Below are positions 48,803-57,561 of a stretch of DNA of 64,000 nucleotides, piece by piece; position 1 is the first letter of the stretch; every line of letters begins with the position of its first letter. Source of the stretch: UBA6623 sp965238125 (GTDB taxonomy: Bacteria; Acidobacteriota; Terriglobia; Bryobacterales; UBA6623). A model generated the notes under the pieces. The model was not told the origin of the DNA, searched no databases, and saw nothing but the letters and a program-made list of their open reading frames with translations. The position numbers were made by a program, and so were the translations under genes. The stretch is taken from assembly GCA_965238125.1 (NCBI GenBank), contig OZ250179.1, positions 1,364,001-1,428,000 of the forward strand. Reading direction: 5' to 3'.

Positions 48803-49548
48803 TCATTCTTTGGCGCGAAAACTTAGCTCGGGCTCGTAGACCCAGATCCGCCACTCGGAAGGCGACTCCAGCATGGGAAGGACTTTCTCAAGCCACTTGC
48901 TTCGGGCCTCCGCGCTCATGCTTTTCACTAACCAGTTTTCACCATCCAAATCCCCCATCTTGTCCAATGGCGCCCAGCTTACGAACGTGGTTCTGGAGCC
49001 GCCCCACCTGACCCGGTGGACACCAAAGGCCGGCCTGCCGGCTTTCTTGTACGCGGCAAACAGTTCCTTTCGATGCTCAATGTACTCATCCGCCATCCCG
49101 GGACGCACGTGAGATGTCAGTGTCGTGAACATCTTTGGTGGCTCCTCCGATGTCCACGGAATCGTGAGTTCCGGGATCGGACGTCTGATCGTGATTTTCA
49201 CTTCCTGTACGCATAGCCTTCTTCTGGCGCGGAGTCCTGCCGCCTCGGCGGCCGACATCCCCCTGCTCGCGGGTCCCGGGGAATCACGTTGGGCATAGTT
49301 CTCCATCGGGGTCAGGATGCTGTATTCAAATGGATTCCCCGCACTACGTAAGACGTGACGGAAACTTCCGCCGCCTTTCTTGTAAGCTTCCGAAAACCGT
49401 TTCGAGATTTCGCGCCATTCCGCGGCGCGCTCCGGCTTTACCGTAACCGAACCACTTGCACGAGCGGCGGCGGGCTTTGGGCCTGAGCCGTGAAAGTGAG
49501 CGCGGCCCCCAGCAATGTTACAACGCTTGTCGTCTTGAAATTCAACAT
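48803..49548 (-). pseudogene. Secreted protein with ABM/NIPSNAP-like repeats, frameshifted
   Basis: ATG 49548 follows GAGGAGAGG and gives a signal peptide (MLNFKTTSVVTLLGAALTFT, AQAQ). A one-base shift near 49445 is needed to go on with VKPERAAEWREISKRFSEAY. The rest holds two similar segments: EISKRFSEAYKKGGGSFRHV and VRPGMADEYIEHRKELFAAY, suggesting a duplicated ferredoxin-like fold. Function unknown. IS1380 copy 3 begins 60 bp upstream. Confidence 0.65.
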
Positions 49549-49607
49549 GCACCTCTCCTCTGGGTATGTCCTTAACGAATGTGTGAGCTTCGCCCATAGC
49601 CCCTTAA

Positions 49608-51273
49608 CCAGGATTTCCATTTTGGCCCTGGCACGGTCACAGGATACACCCCCGCTGCGCCGAATACCACGTCTTTTCGCGCTGAACCCTGCACATCACC
49701 TCCGCCGGTAGGCGCCAGGGCTCGTCCGTCCGCTCACAGACGTTGATTGAGCGGACTGAACGGCGCTCCGGCCGACACTGCTCCCTGCGAAACCTTTTTG
49801 GAGCCAAAAACTGTTGATCCTCGCCCGGGCAACGCTACCCACCCGGCACAGGCAGCGCCCAGATCCTATGCAGCATGTCGCCGAACAGCCGCCGGTTCAG
49901 ATGTCCTTCGGCCAACAGCAGCCAATAGTACCGCGCATGCTTGACCAGCCTACCGCCCGTCTTCATCAGGCGCTGTTGCAAGCTCGTCAGCGACCAGCTC
50001 TTGATCCGTTGCGGCAGCCCGAGCCTCCGCCATAGGTTCCCCAGGTTATAGGCCAGCACGCTGAGTTGCAGTCGCACTTCGTTGGCCCGGAACCGATGGC
50101 ATGACAGCCTTGTCCAATGCGTCGCTTGTTTGCCTTCCTTGATCCACTGCTCCGCCGTGCCGCGCTTGTTGTAGAACCGCACCAGCGAGCGGCTCGGCAA
50201 GGCCATGCTCGTGACGATGAAACCGACGCGAGGAAACAACTCACCTTGGTGATGCTCGACCTTCGCAACAACCCGCCGGGACTTCGACCAGCTCGCGGCC
50301 TGATACCGAAAGCTCCTGTAGCGCACCAGGGGCTTTGCGCTCGGCCTGCCCGGCGGACGAAACAGGATATCTTCGATCTCCAGCTCCAGGCTCTTGTTGG
50401 CCGGGATGCGAATCACGTAGTCCACGCCGCGCTCCTCCAACGTCTCGTAAATATCCGGCTTGGCGAAGGCGGCATCGGCCCGGAACGTCACCTGTTTGCC
50501 CTCCGCCTGTTGGCGTTCGATTTCCGGCAGCAGCAGCTCGTCCCAGTCCTCGGCGCTGGACACGTTGCCCGGTCGCAACTTTGCCGCCAAGCAATCGCCG
50601 TGCTGGTTGAACAGCAACAGTGGGTGGTAGCAGACCGACTCGAAGTGGCCGTTGTAGGCGCTGCCTTCCTGCCGGCCGTGGACGGGGCTCTCGGTAGAGT
50701 CCATGTCCAGCACGACGCACGCGGAGTCATCACCGGCCTCGGCTTGCGCGATCAACTCGCGGTTCACCGCCATCAGCCCGATCAGATTCTCGTCGCCGGC
50801 GAGCATGGCGGTCTCGAAGCTCTGCAGCCGGGAGGTCAGCGCCGCGCCGCGATCCCAGTTCTTCTTCGAGCCAATCAGCCGAAAGGTTGGATCGGTGGAG
50901 ACACGAACGGCGTCGTTGAGATCCTCGTAGCCCGCCAAGCGGGAGTAGACCGACTGTCGCAGCAGATCGACGAACGGGAACTTCTTGTTCGAGCCTTGCC
51001 GCGAATCCGTCAGATGCTCGTCTATCAGCTTGCCTAGTCCGAGTCGTTCGTCCAGTTCGCGAATGAGAATCAGCCCGCCATCCGAGGTGACTCGCGATCC
51101 TTGGAAATCGACCTTGAGAAATCCATTGAAGGTGAGCTGAAACGGTTTGTTTTCTTTTTCACCCATTGGGTGTTGATCTCCTCAGCGCCTTGAGTGCTTT
51201 CAAGCCCGCATAAATAAAGGCGTCCGAGTCCACCCGATGGTTAGCAGAACCGAAACTAAAGTGGAAATCCGGG
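49608..51273 (-). mobile_element. IS1380-family insertion sequence, copy 3 (1666 bp, reverse, diverged)
   Basis: Ends CCAGGATTTCCATTTTGG and the reverse of CTAAAGTGGAAATCCGGG form inverted repeats. CTTA at 49603-49606 and 51274-51277 is a likely target duplication. It differs visibly from copies 1 and 2 in the transposase and ends, so it arrived separately. Confidence 0.92.
49835..51166 (-). CDS. IS1380-family transposase (copy 3)
   Basis: This is full length (443 residues), with the same motifs as at 17806 (RVTSDGGLILIRELDERLG, LDMDSTESPVHGRQE). Substitutions are spread over the N-terminal two thirds; the C-terminal third is nearly the same as the other copies. It is probably active and might also mobilise those copies. 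Confidence 0.95.
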   Translation of the reverse strand: MGEKENKPFQLTFNGFLKVDFQGSRVTSDGGLILIRELDERLGLGKLIDEHLTDSRQGSNKKFPFVDLLRQSVYSRLAGYEDLNDAVRVSTDPTFRLIGSKKNWDRGAALTSRLQSFETAMLAGDENLIGLMAVNRELIAQAEAGDDSACVVLDMDSTESPVHGRQEGSAYNGHFESVCYHPLLLFNQHGDCLAAKLRPGNVSSAEDWDELLLPEIERQQAEGKQVTFRADAAFAKPDIYETLEERGVDYVIRIPANKSLELEIEDILFRPPGRPSAKPLVRYRSFRYQAASWSKSRRVVAKVEHHQGELFPRVGFIVTSMALPSRSLVRFYNKRGTAEQWIKEGKQATHWTRLSCHRFRANEVRLQLSVLAYNLGNLWRRLGLPQRIKSWSLTSLQQRLMKTGGRLVKHARYYWLLLAEGHLNRRLFGDMLHRIWALPVPGG

Positions 51274-51277
51274 CTTA

Positions 51278-52370
51278 CTGAGTTTCGCATAATATACTGT
51301 CAATCGAGACAAAGAGAAGACTGTTTCCAGAAAGCGGTAATCAAGCGCGGTTTGCGGCGCATTCGCCGCAGCGCTTTGCGGGCGCGCTCGTCGAGTTCCC
51401 AGTAGTCCTTCGGGCAGACGTTGGGCAACTCGTGCTGCTTCCAGTACGCCCAAATGTATTCCACCGGGTTCAACTCCGGCGCATAGGGCGGCAAGTACTC
51501 CGTTGCGATGTGATCCTCGGAGAGCTGGATGAACTCCCGCACCAGGCGGCTGCGGTGCGCCGGCAGCCGGTCCCAGACGATCAGCAGTGGGCCGTCGATG
51601 TGGCGCACCAAAGCCTTCAGGAAGTCGATGACCTCCAGCTCGCCGATCGCGCCGGGATAGAGCCGGAAGTAAAAGTTGCGCAACGTCAGCCCGGCCGACA
51701 CCGACAGCTTGTCCCAGTTGAAGTTGAACTCCAACACCGGTGTCTCGCCGCGCGGCGCCCAGGTGCGGCAACGATGCGGCTTCTGACTCAATCCGCTTTC
51801 GTCGATGAAGACGATCGTACGTTCTTCTTTGCGGGCTTTTTTTTAATGGCCGGCCAAGTCTTGCGCTGCCAGCCGCGGATGGCCTCTTCGTTGCGCTCCC
51901 GCGCTTTGCCGACGGGCCGTTGCGGGCTCCAACCGAGCGCCCGCAGGATCTTCCAGACATGGCCCTCGTGATAGCGCACGCCGAACTCGTCTCCGATCAG
52001 ACGAGCGACCCGCGGACAGCTCCACAGCGGCGTCGGGAAGCCGTGCGCCTCGGGGCCTTCCAGCAGCAACGCCTCGAGGCGTTCGAGCTGCGCGGCGTCC
52101 AACAGCGGCTTACGGCCGGCGCGGCCGGCCTGGCGCAACCCGGCTTCGCCGTCACGCCGGTATCGTCGCAGCCACTCGCTGACGCTTTGCCGCGCGACCT
52201 TCAATCGCCTCGCTGTCTCGGACTGACTACAACCTTGCTCGACCAACCGGATCGCTTTGAAACGGCGCTTCTCCAGGGCCTCGAAATCCCGCCGTACGCC
52301 TTTTGTATTTCCCATACATACAAAGACGTACGTACCCCAAAAAGGTGTCACTTTATTTTGCGAGGCTCAA
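51278..52370 (-). mobile_element. IS630-family insertion sequence, second type (1093 bp)
   Basis: Ends CTGAGTTTCGCATAATA and the reverse of the right end, TTGAGCCTCGCAAAATA, are imperfect inverted repeats. TA flanks both sides (51276-51277; 52371-52372). The left TA is part of the CTTA duplication of IS1380 copy 3, so this element inserted later. Confidence 0.88.
51300..52315 (-). CDS. IS630-family transposase made by programmed frameshift
   Basis: Two overlapping frames encode it. The first, from ATG 52315, is a helix-turn-helix region (GCSQSETARRLKVARQSVSE) reaching WPAIKKKPAKK. The second holds the DDE core (FIDESGLSQKPHR, LIVWDRLPAHRSRLV, PPYAPELNPVEYIWAYWK). They meet at a run of eight A bases on the coding strand (about 51838-51845), the kind of slippery site used by many IS630 elements. 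All catalytic residues are present. Confidence 0.9.
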
Positions 52371-52530
52371 TAATGAACAACCCGAGGATGTGAGCGACCG
52401 TGTTAGTCTACGCCGACACAAGTTGGAAATCAAGCGGTGGGTTGCGCGATTGCGCGAGGGAAATAGGGTGGATAGGCAGCATCGGCATTTGCCGGCGGAC
52501 CGGACGGCTACTCAGGATTGACTCTCGGCG

Positions 52531-53910
52531 TCAGCCGCGCATACTGCCCGGCTCATATTTCGGAAAGTATTCTCGCGCCGCGCGCATTACACGAGGAGCA
52601 AGCCACAGCGACGACACCATGGTCGGGATGGCCATCAGCGCGAACATGCCGTCGATGAGGCTGATGACCGCGTCGATGGAAGCTGTCGCGCCGGCGACGA
52701 TCGAGGCGACATACAAGTAGTTATAGAGGTGCTGCCGCTCAGCGCCGATCAGGAAGCCCAACGACTTCGTCCCGTAGTAAGAGAAGGCGAACATTGTGCT
52801 CGTGCTGAAGAACACGACGCCCATCACCAGCAGCCAGGCGCCGATGCCCGGTAGGTTGTATTCGAACGCTTGGGCCGTCAGAGTAACTCCGTCGGCCTCG
52901 CCGGTTTGCCACATGCCGGCGCTGAGAATGATCATCGCCGTGGCGGTGCAAACGATCAGAGTATCGACGGCGGGGCCGAGCATGGCCACAAGGCCTTCAC
53001 GTATGGGTTCGTCCGTCTTCGCGGCGCCATGCGCCAACGCTTCTGTGCCGATGCCGGCCTCGTTCGAAAAAGCCGCCCGTCGGATTCCCGTCACGACAAC
53101 CGCTCCAATGGCGCCGCCCGCGACGGCTCGGCCGGTGAAGGCATCGCTGACGATGGTCGCGAAATAGCTCGGGATGTCGCTCCAGTTGGCAAGTAAGATC
53201 CAGACGGCCGCGGCGAGATAGAGCACGACCATCAAAGGCACCACGCGGGAAGCAACGGTCGCGATTCTCTGAATCCCGCCGAAGATCACCAGCGAAACGA
53301 CCGTCGCGATCGCGAGGCCGCAAATGAAGTTGAAGGTCGTCAGGTCAGCGACGTTCGCGAGCCCCGCGGCGGGCGCGGCGATGTCGCGCAGAATCTGCAC
53401 CAGTTGGTTGACTTGGAAGATCGGTGCGGCCCCGATCATACAGGCGACGCAAAAGAACTGCCCCAAAGGCCGCCATCTCTCTCCCAGCCCGTTAACGACC
53501 ACATACATCGGCCCGCCCTGAAGATGTCCCCGGCTGTCGGGCCCGCGATACATGATGGCCAACGAGCAGGTGAAAAACTTGGTCGCGATACCGACGACGG
53601 CGCTTACCCACATCCAAAACACGGCGCCCGGTCCGCCGGTTTGAATCGCAACGGCCACGCCGCCGATGTTGCCGACGCCGATGGTTCCGGCCAGGGCGCT
53701 CGAGAGGGCCTGAAAGTGGGTGACGTCGCCCTCGTCGTCAGGGTTGTCGAACTTGCCGCGAACGATGTCGATCGCGTGCCGGAAATAGCGGAAGGGCAGA
53801 AAGCGCGAGTAGACGAGAAAGAAACAGCCTCCGCCAAGCAGCAGCACCAACAGCCACGGCCCCCAGGCGTAATCGGCGAAAGCGATAAGAAAGTCTTCGA
53901 GCAATTGCAT
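52531..53910 (-). CDS. Sodium:alanine symporter (AGCS family)
   Basis: The 459-residue inner-membrane protein has about 10-11 transmembrane segments. Signatures: LAGTIGVGNIGGVAVAIQTG, GGPGAVFWMWVSAVVGIATK, LQGGPMYVV and FSNEAGIGTEALAHGAAKTD. It takes up alanine or glycine with Na+. The length and ends are standard. Confidence 0.95.
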   Translation of the reverse strand: MQLLEDFLIAFADYAWGPWLLVLLLGGGCFFLVYSRFLPFRYFRHAIDIVRGKFDNPDDEGDVTHFQALSSALAGTIGVGNIGGVAVAIQTGGPGAVFWMWVSAVVGIATKFFTCSLAIMYRGPDSRGHLQGGPMYVVVNGLGERWRPLGQFFCVACMIGAAPIFQVNQLVQILRDIAAPAAGLANVADLTTFNFICGLAIATVVSLVIFGGIQRIATVASRVVPLMVVLYLAAAVWILLANWSDIPSYFATIVSDAFTGRAVAGGAIGAVVVTGIRRAAFSNEAGIGTEALAHGAAKTDEPIREGLVAMLGPAVDTLIVCTATAMIILSAGMWQTGEADGVTLTAQAFEYNLPGIGAWLLVMGVVFFSTSTMFAFSYYGTKSLGFLIGAERQHLYNYLYVASIVAGATASIDAVISLIDGMFALMAIPTMVSSLWLAPRVMRAAREYFPKYEPGSMRG

Positions 53911-54481
53911 GAGGGGAAAGCTCCAGTCTACGGCAGCAAGGGCGTGGATGCGGACAAAGTCCGCGCTCTCGCGCGTAGACGAAGTCGGAGTTCGTGTAGG
54001 CGAATTCCCCGCTCTACCGCCTCAAAGCCGAGCAAGTCGCCAACGCACAGGACCCGCGGCAGAGCAGGTCCCCCAGAGGGGCAGGTCTCCCAGGCCTGCC
54101 CATTCCTCAACCCATCCCTACAGCCACCCACCAACCCAACCAAGCCTCTTGACTCAATACCAGCCCTGGGGGCAAGCCCGGGCGCAAGCCCAGGGACCAG
54201 CACCCGACGCAAAACTCTCCCTCAACTGGGCGAACGACCGGCAGGGCCGGTCGTCCGGGGGCCTGGGGCGGCCAAAGACCGGACGCTTGGCGGCCGGTCC
54301 CACACGTCCTCTTGGGACGTCACCTGTCGTCCGCCAGGAGAGACACTACCTGCGTTGGTTTGTAAGTGGTTTGGCCGGGGGTGGGTGGGGCGGTGCGGCG
54401 AGATCCGATGTATGGAAACGTACCCCGAGGGCCGGTCGGACCGGGAACCGCCGGCCGAGGGCCCAAGCTGAGATTCGCCCG
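53911..54481. other. 570-bp non-coding region with short repeats
   Basis: The stretch has GC-rich repeated motifs: GGCAGGTCTCCCAGGCCTGC at 54079 (variant of 29277), CCGGCAGGGCCGGTC at about 54239 and several GGCCGG/CCGGCC hairpins. Open frames here are by-products. No gene is seen. Confidence 0.6.
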
Positions 54482-54808
54482 TTAGAGGGTCAGCACGAAG
54501 GCGATGACGTCACCCTTTTCCTCGTCGGTGAGAAGCTTCTCGAAAGCCGGCATTCCGCCGCCACCCTCGTTGAGGTTCTTGAGAATATTTTCCGCGGTGG
54601 CGTCCTTGCCGCTGGGCAGCTTGCCGTCCTTAATCCCGGCTAGGCCGGGGCCGATCTTCTTCTCCTTGCTGTCGGAGAAGTGGCAAACCGAGCACTTGGT
54701 TTCGAAGATACCGGCGCCCTTTTCAGCGTCGCCTTCCTGGTCGTCGGCGACCAGAGTCGGGACCCAGATTAGAGTGAGAGCTATCAAGATTGAAGTCGCG
54801 CGCAGCAT
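54482..54808 (-). CDS. Small periplasmic c-type cytochrome
   Basis: The 108-residue precursor has a signal peptide (MLRATSILIALTLIWVPTLV, AD). The heme site CSVCH is near residue 39 and the probable Met ligand lies in GGGMPAFEKLL near residue 87. IGPGLAGIKDGKLPSGKDA fits class I cytochrome c. GGAGG lies just upstream of the ATG. It transfers electrons in the periplasm; its partner is unknown. Confidence 0.93.
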   Translation of the reverse strand: MLRATSILIALTLIWVPTLVADDQEGDAEKGAGIFETKCSVCHFSDSKEKKIGPGLAGIKDGKLPSGKDATAENILKNLNEGGGGMPAFEKLLTDEEKGDVIAFVLTL

Positions 54809-54961
54809 TGCGTGGTGTTCCTCCTGCGTAAAGAAGCCATTCTAACGCATCGCCGGTCGGCGTATGTGCGTTAGACGGCGCGGCTGGCGCGGGCGGCGCG
54901 GGGAGAGAACGGTTTCGCGGTCGTGCGCGGGGGCCGGTGTCATCTCGGACCCGACAAGGCG

Positions 54962-56026
54962 CTATTCGGTTCCGTGGAATCGCTCGACAAGGGTCGTGAC
55001 GGCTTCGGTCACAGCGCCTGCCTCGACGCTGTGAACGATCGAATGAGGATGGAGCCGCACTTCGCGGCCGCTGCCGTCCTCGAGGGCAAGCGGTTGCGAC
55101 CCGGGGCCTCGCAAGAATTCGGCAAGTTCGCCGCGCAACTTCTCGGTTTCGGTTTTTTCGTCGATCACGAGATACAACCCCGGGGCCCAACGGTACAGAT
55201 GTCCGCTCGAAGGGACGCCCTCGGTGAGCCGCTGAGAGAATTTCTCGAGCACGGCCTCCAAGACGGCCTCGCCATAGCGCCTTTCGACGGCCTCAATGCC
55301 CTTCATTTTGATAGCCGCGTAACGAAAGGGACGCTCGCGACCGATCAGTTCGGCGATATAGGCCTCGGCATGGCGGCGCAAGGGCATCGTCGAGAGCGAT
55401 TCGGTATGGACAAACTTCCCGAACGCCTCGACCTTGGAATTGGCGGTTTGCATGCGGTCGAACTCCTGGCGAGATTCCGCTTCCTGGCGTTTGACGGCGG
55501 ATTCCAGCTTGCCGAGATGGTCGGATAGTGCCCGTCGGAGCGCCGAAATGTCCTCGATTCGCCCGACCGCGCCGAGATGTTCGACGGTGCGATGAAGCCC
55601 AAGATAGAACGTTCGGTTCGAGGAGTCCAAGCGACCGGCCGTTTCCGCCAGCACCGCAATCACCCCGCCGAGCTCCTTTTCGCGACTCGCGAAACCGGCT
55701 TCCACCTGTTCCCATTGGTTGGCCAGGCAGTCGCAGAGGGCGAGCGATGTGCGATCGATTTGAGCGGCGTTGGAGCGATTTTTGAGTTCGCGACCGAGCC
55801 TGGCGAGATCTTCGCGGAAGCTTTCGTGCGACTCGGCGTCGGGTGCGGGCATGTGTTCCCGGGTGGTCTCGAGAAGACTGTCCACCAGGGCCTCGAGGGC
55901 ACGGCGGGTCGAGACGTCCTCGCCGGGCGCGGAATCGCTCGGGCGGGCTGGAACCGAGGGGGGTTGACCGGGGTCTTGCGGAGATTGCCTTCCCGCGTCT
56001 TGGAGATGTTTCTTGATCGATATCAT
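54962..56026 (-). CDS. Degenerate GGDEF-domain protein
   Basis: The 354-residue protein has a low-complexity N-terminus, a helical/coiled-coil middle (about 60-200) and a C-terminal region with the GGDEF fold outline: FRYAAIKMKGIEAVERRYGE, LEKFSQRLTEGVPSSGHLYR and APGLYLVI. Where GG(D/E)EF should be it reads WAPGLYL, so cyclase activity is not expected. It may bind c-di-GMP or GTP or act as a scaffold. The family call rests on order of motifs. Confidence 0.6.
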   Translation of the reverse strand: MISIKKHLQDAGRQSPQDPGQPPSVPARPSDSAPGEDVSTRRALEALVDSLLETTREHMPAPDAESHESFREDLARLGRELKNRSNAAQIDRTSLALCDCLANQWEQVEAGFASREKELGGVIAVLAETAGRLDSSNRTFYLGLHRTVEHLGAVGRIEDISALRRALSDHLGKLESAVKRQEAESRQEFDRMQTANSKVEAFGKFVHTESLSTMPLRRHAEAYIAELIGRERPFRYAAIKMKGIEAVERRYGEAVLEAVLEKFSQRLTEGVPSSGHLYRWAPGLYLVIDEKTETEKLRGELAEFLRGPGSQPLALEDGSGREVRLHPHSIVHSVEAGAVTEAVTTLVERFHGTE

Positions 56027-56206
56027 GGCCGTAAGGACACACCGGGAACCGCCGCTGACCGAGCTCGGGGCCGACGCAAAGGGCTTGTCTTCTAATCGAC
56101 CGATCCGGCGGGGGAAGTGTAGGAGTGGGAGGGACTACCCTGTTTCTCGCGAGCTCAAAGCTATGAGCCTAATTCCCGGATAAGAGAAAGGGGTACGTGG
56201 GAAGAT

Positions 56207-56307
56207 GGGCCCCGGGCGATCCGCGGCACGCGCCAGAGGCCGCTACCGCTGCTTCCTTCCGGACCTGACGGGGTTCACGACATCACGCTGCACGGAACCC
56301 GGAGCCC
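56207..56307 (-). ncRNA. ffs: Signal recognition particle RNA (bacterial small type)
   Basis: The minus strand contains CAGGTCCGGAAGGAAGCAGC, the conserved apical domain VIII of SRP RNA that binds Ffh. The 5' GGGCTCCGGG pairs with the 3' CCCGGGGCCC to close a ~101-nt hairpin. With Ffh it targets membrane proteins to FtsY/SecYEG. The ends are set by this outer stem and may vary by a few bases. Confidence 0.95.
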
Positions 56308-56511
56308 AAATTTCATGCTATCACTCTGCTCGGGGCGCGTTGCGCGGCTCGACCGAGTCAGTTCGGTCGAGAGAATCCGTGTCGAATTCAGCGAATCACA
56401 CATGGCGGGGCAAGGGCGTCAGCCCGGCGTCAGCCCTGGGCCTGGGCAGGCCGGCAACGCATACTCAAGCCGGTCACGTCACTCGGCGCTACGTGCGCCG
56501 GCGACACGGCC

Positions 56512-57357
56512 TCACCGCCTGCCGCGGCGGCCACCTCCCCGGCGATGCCCGAAACCTCGACGCCCTCCCACGAAGACCGTCCGGACACCGAATCCGAAAT
56601 GCCGATAGGGGTAGCCGTAGTAACCCAACCCGAAGTGGTATGGGTAGCCGCCGTAAGCGTACAGATGGCCGAGGTAAGGACGAGCCCGACCCTCGCCGCG
56701 TCGAAGAATCTTGTCGCGGTGAGTGCTCCAGTCATCCATGCCGTCGCGGCGGCCCGCCGAGGCGAGGCGGTAACTGAAATCGTCGTCGCGAGATCGCACG
56801 CTGAACTGCCGCCCTTTCTTGACCGTCTCGACACCGTCGGGCGAGTCCACTTCCGCGACGCCCTTGCGTACGGTGATGACCGTCGACCGCTCATTCTTGC
56901 GAATGCGATAAATGCCGGCCTTGAGCGGACGGACGGTCAGTTCGCCGACGTCGATTTCGACATCGGCTTCCGCGCCCTTCCAGACGCTGTAGATCATCTC
57001 GCCCTTTTCCAATCGCATGCGAAAAGAGCGCCGACCGATGTCGCCGACCGTCACTGTGGTGTCTTCGTCGAGCCGCGCGAAGTTGACCGGCTCAAACTCG
57101 AGCTCCGCTCGCGAATCGAACCCGGTTTCGATTTGGTCGCCTCGCTCGAGTCCCATGCCCCCCTCGGCGGCGATCCAGTCACCGGTCCGCGCATCTCGGG
57201 CTCGGATATCACCATCGACCATCGTGACGACAGCGGCGCCTCGGGTGCGCTCGGGTCTAGCCCGACGCCGCGACTGAGCTTGTAATCCCTCGCCGACGAT
57301 GACGGCGAGCGCTACAAGTAGCATTGGTCCTGATCTCGCTAGGGTGAGTTTCTTCAT
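56512..57357 (-). CDS. Exported FecR-domain protein with Gly/Tyr/Arg-rich tail
   Basis: ATG 57357 is preceded by GAGGAGG and gives a signal peptide (MKKLTLARSGPMLLVALAVI). About 281 residues. The FecR-like domain (about 40-200) has ERGDQIETGFDSRAELEFE, FRMRLEKGEMIYSVWKGAEA and VITVRKGVAEV. The tail is rich in Gly, Tyr, His and Arg (YAYGGYPYHFGLGYYGYPYR; GHRRGGGRRGRR). FecR domains sense or organise at the envelope. The role of this tail is unknown; it looks disordered. Confidence 0.85.
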   Translation of the reverse strand: MKKLTLARSGPMLLVALAVIVGEGLQAQSRRRARPERTRGAAVVTMVDGDIRARDARTGDWIAAEGGMGLERGDQIETGFDSRAELEFEPVNFARLDEDTTVTVGDIGRRSFRMRLEKGEMIYSVWKGAEADVEIDVGELTVRPLKAGIYRIRKNERSTVITVRKGVAEVDSPDGVETVKKGRQFSVRSRDDDFSYRLASAGRRDGMDDWSTHRDKILRRGEGRARPYLGHLYAYGGYPYHFGLGYYGYPYRHFGFGVRTVFVGGRRGFGHRRGGGRRGRR

Positions 57358-57561
57358 TGGGTTGCCTCCTCGAGTTGCCGCGGCCGGCGTGCGCAAAACT
57401 GCGGCTCTATCGAAACAAACCCCCGCAGGCACCAAAAGTTGCCGCGGGTTGAGTCGATCTCGCCACGTCGAGTGTGGAATCGCACCGAAGAACCGGAAAC
57501 AAGCTGATTCGACACGGACGCTCTTTCTGCCACAATTGACATTGAGCCGACGACTTGTCTC

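Noticed and set aside
46803..49607. Composite transposon made of IS1380 copies 2 and 3 around the deacylase gene
   Set aside because: Each copy has its own target duplication and they differ in sequence, so they are separate insertions.
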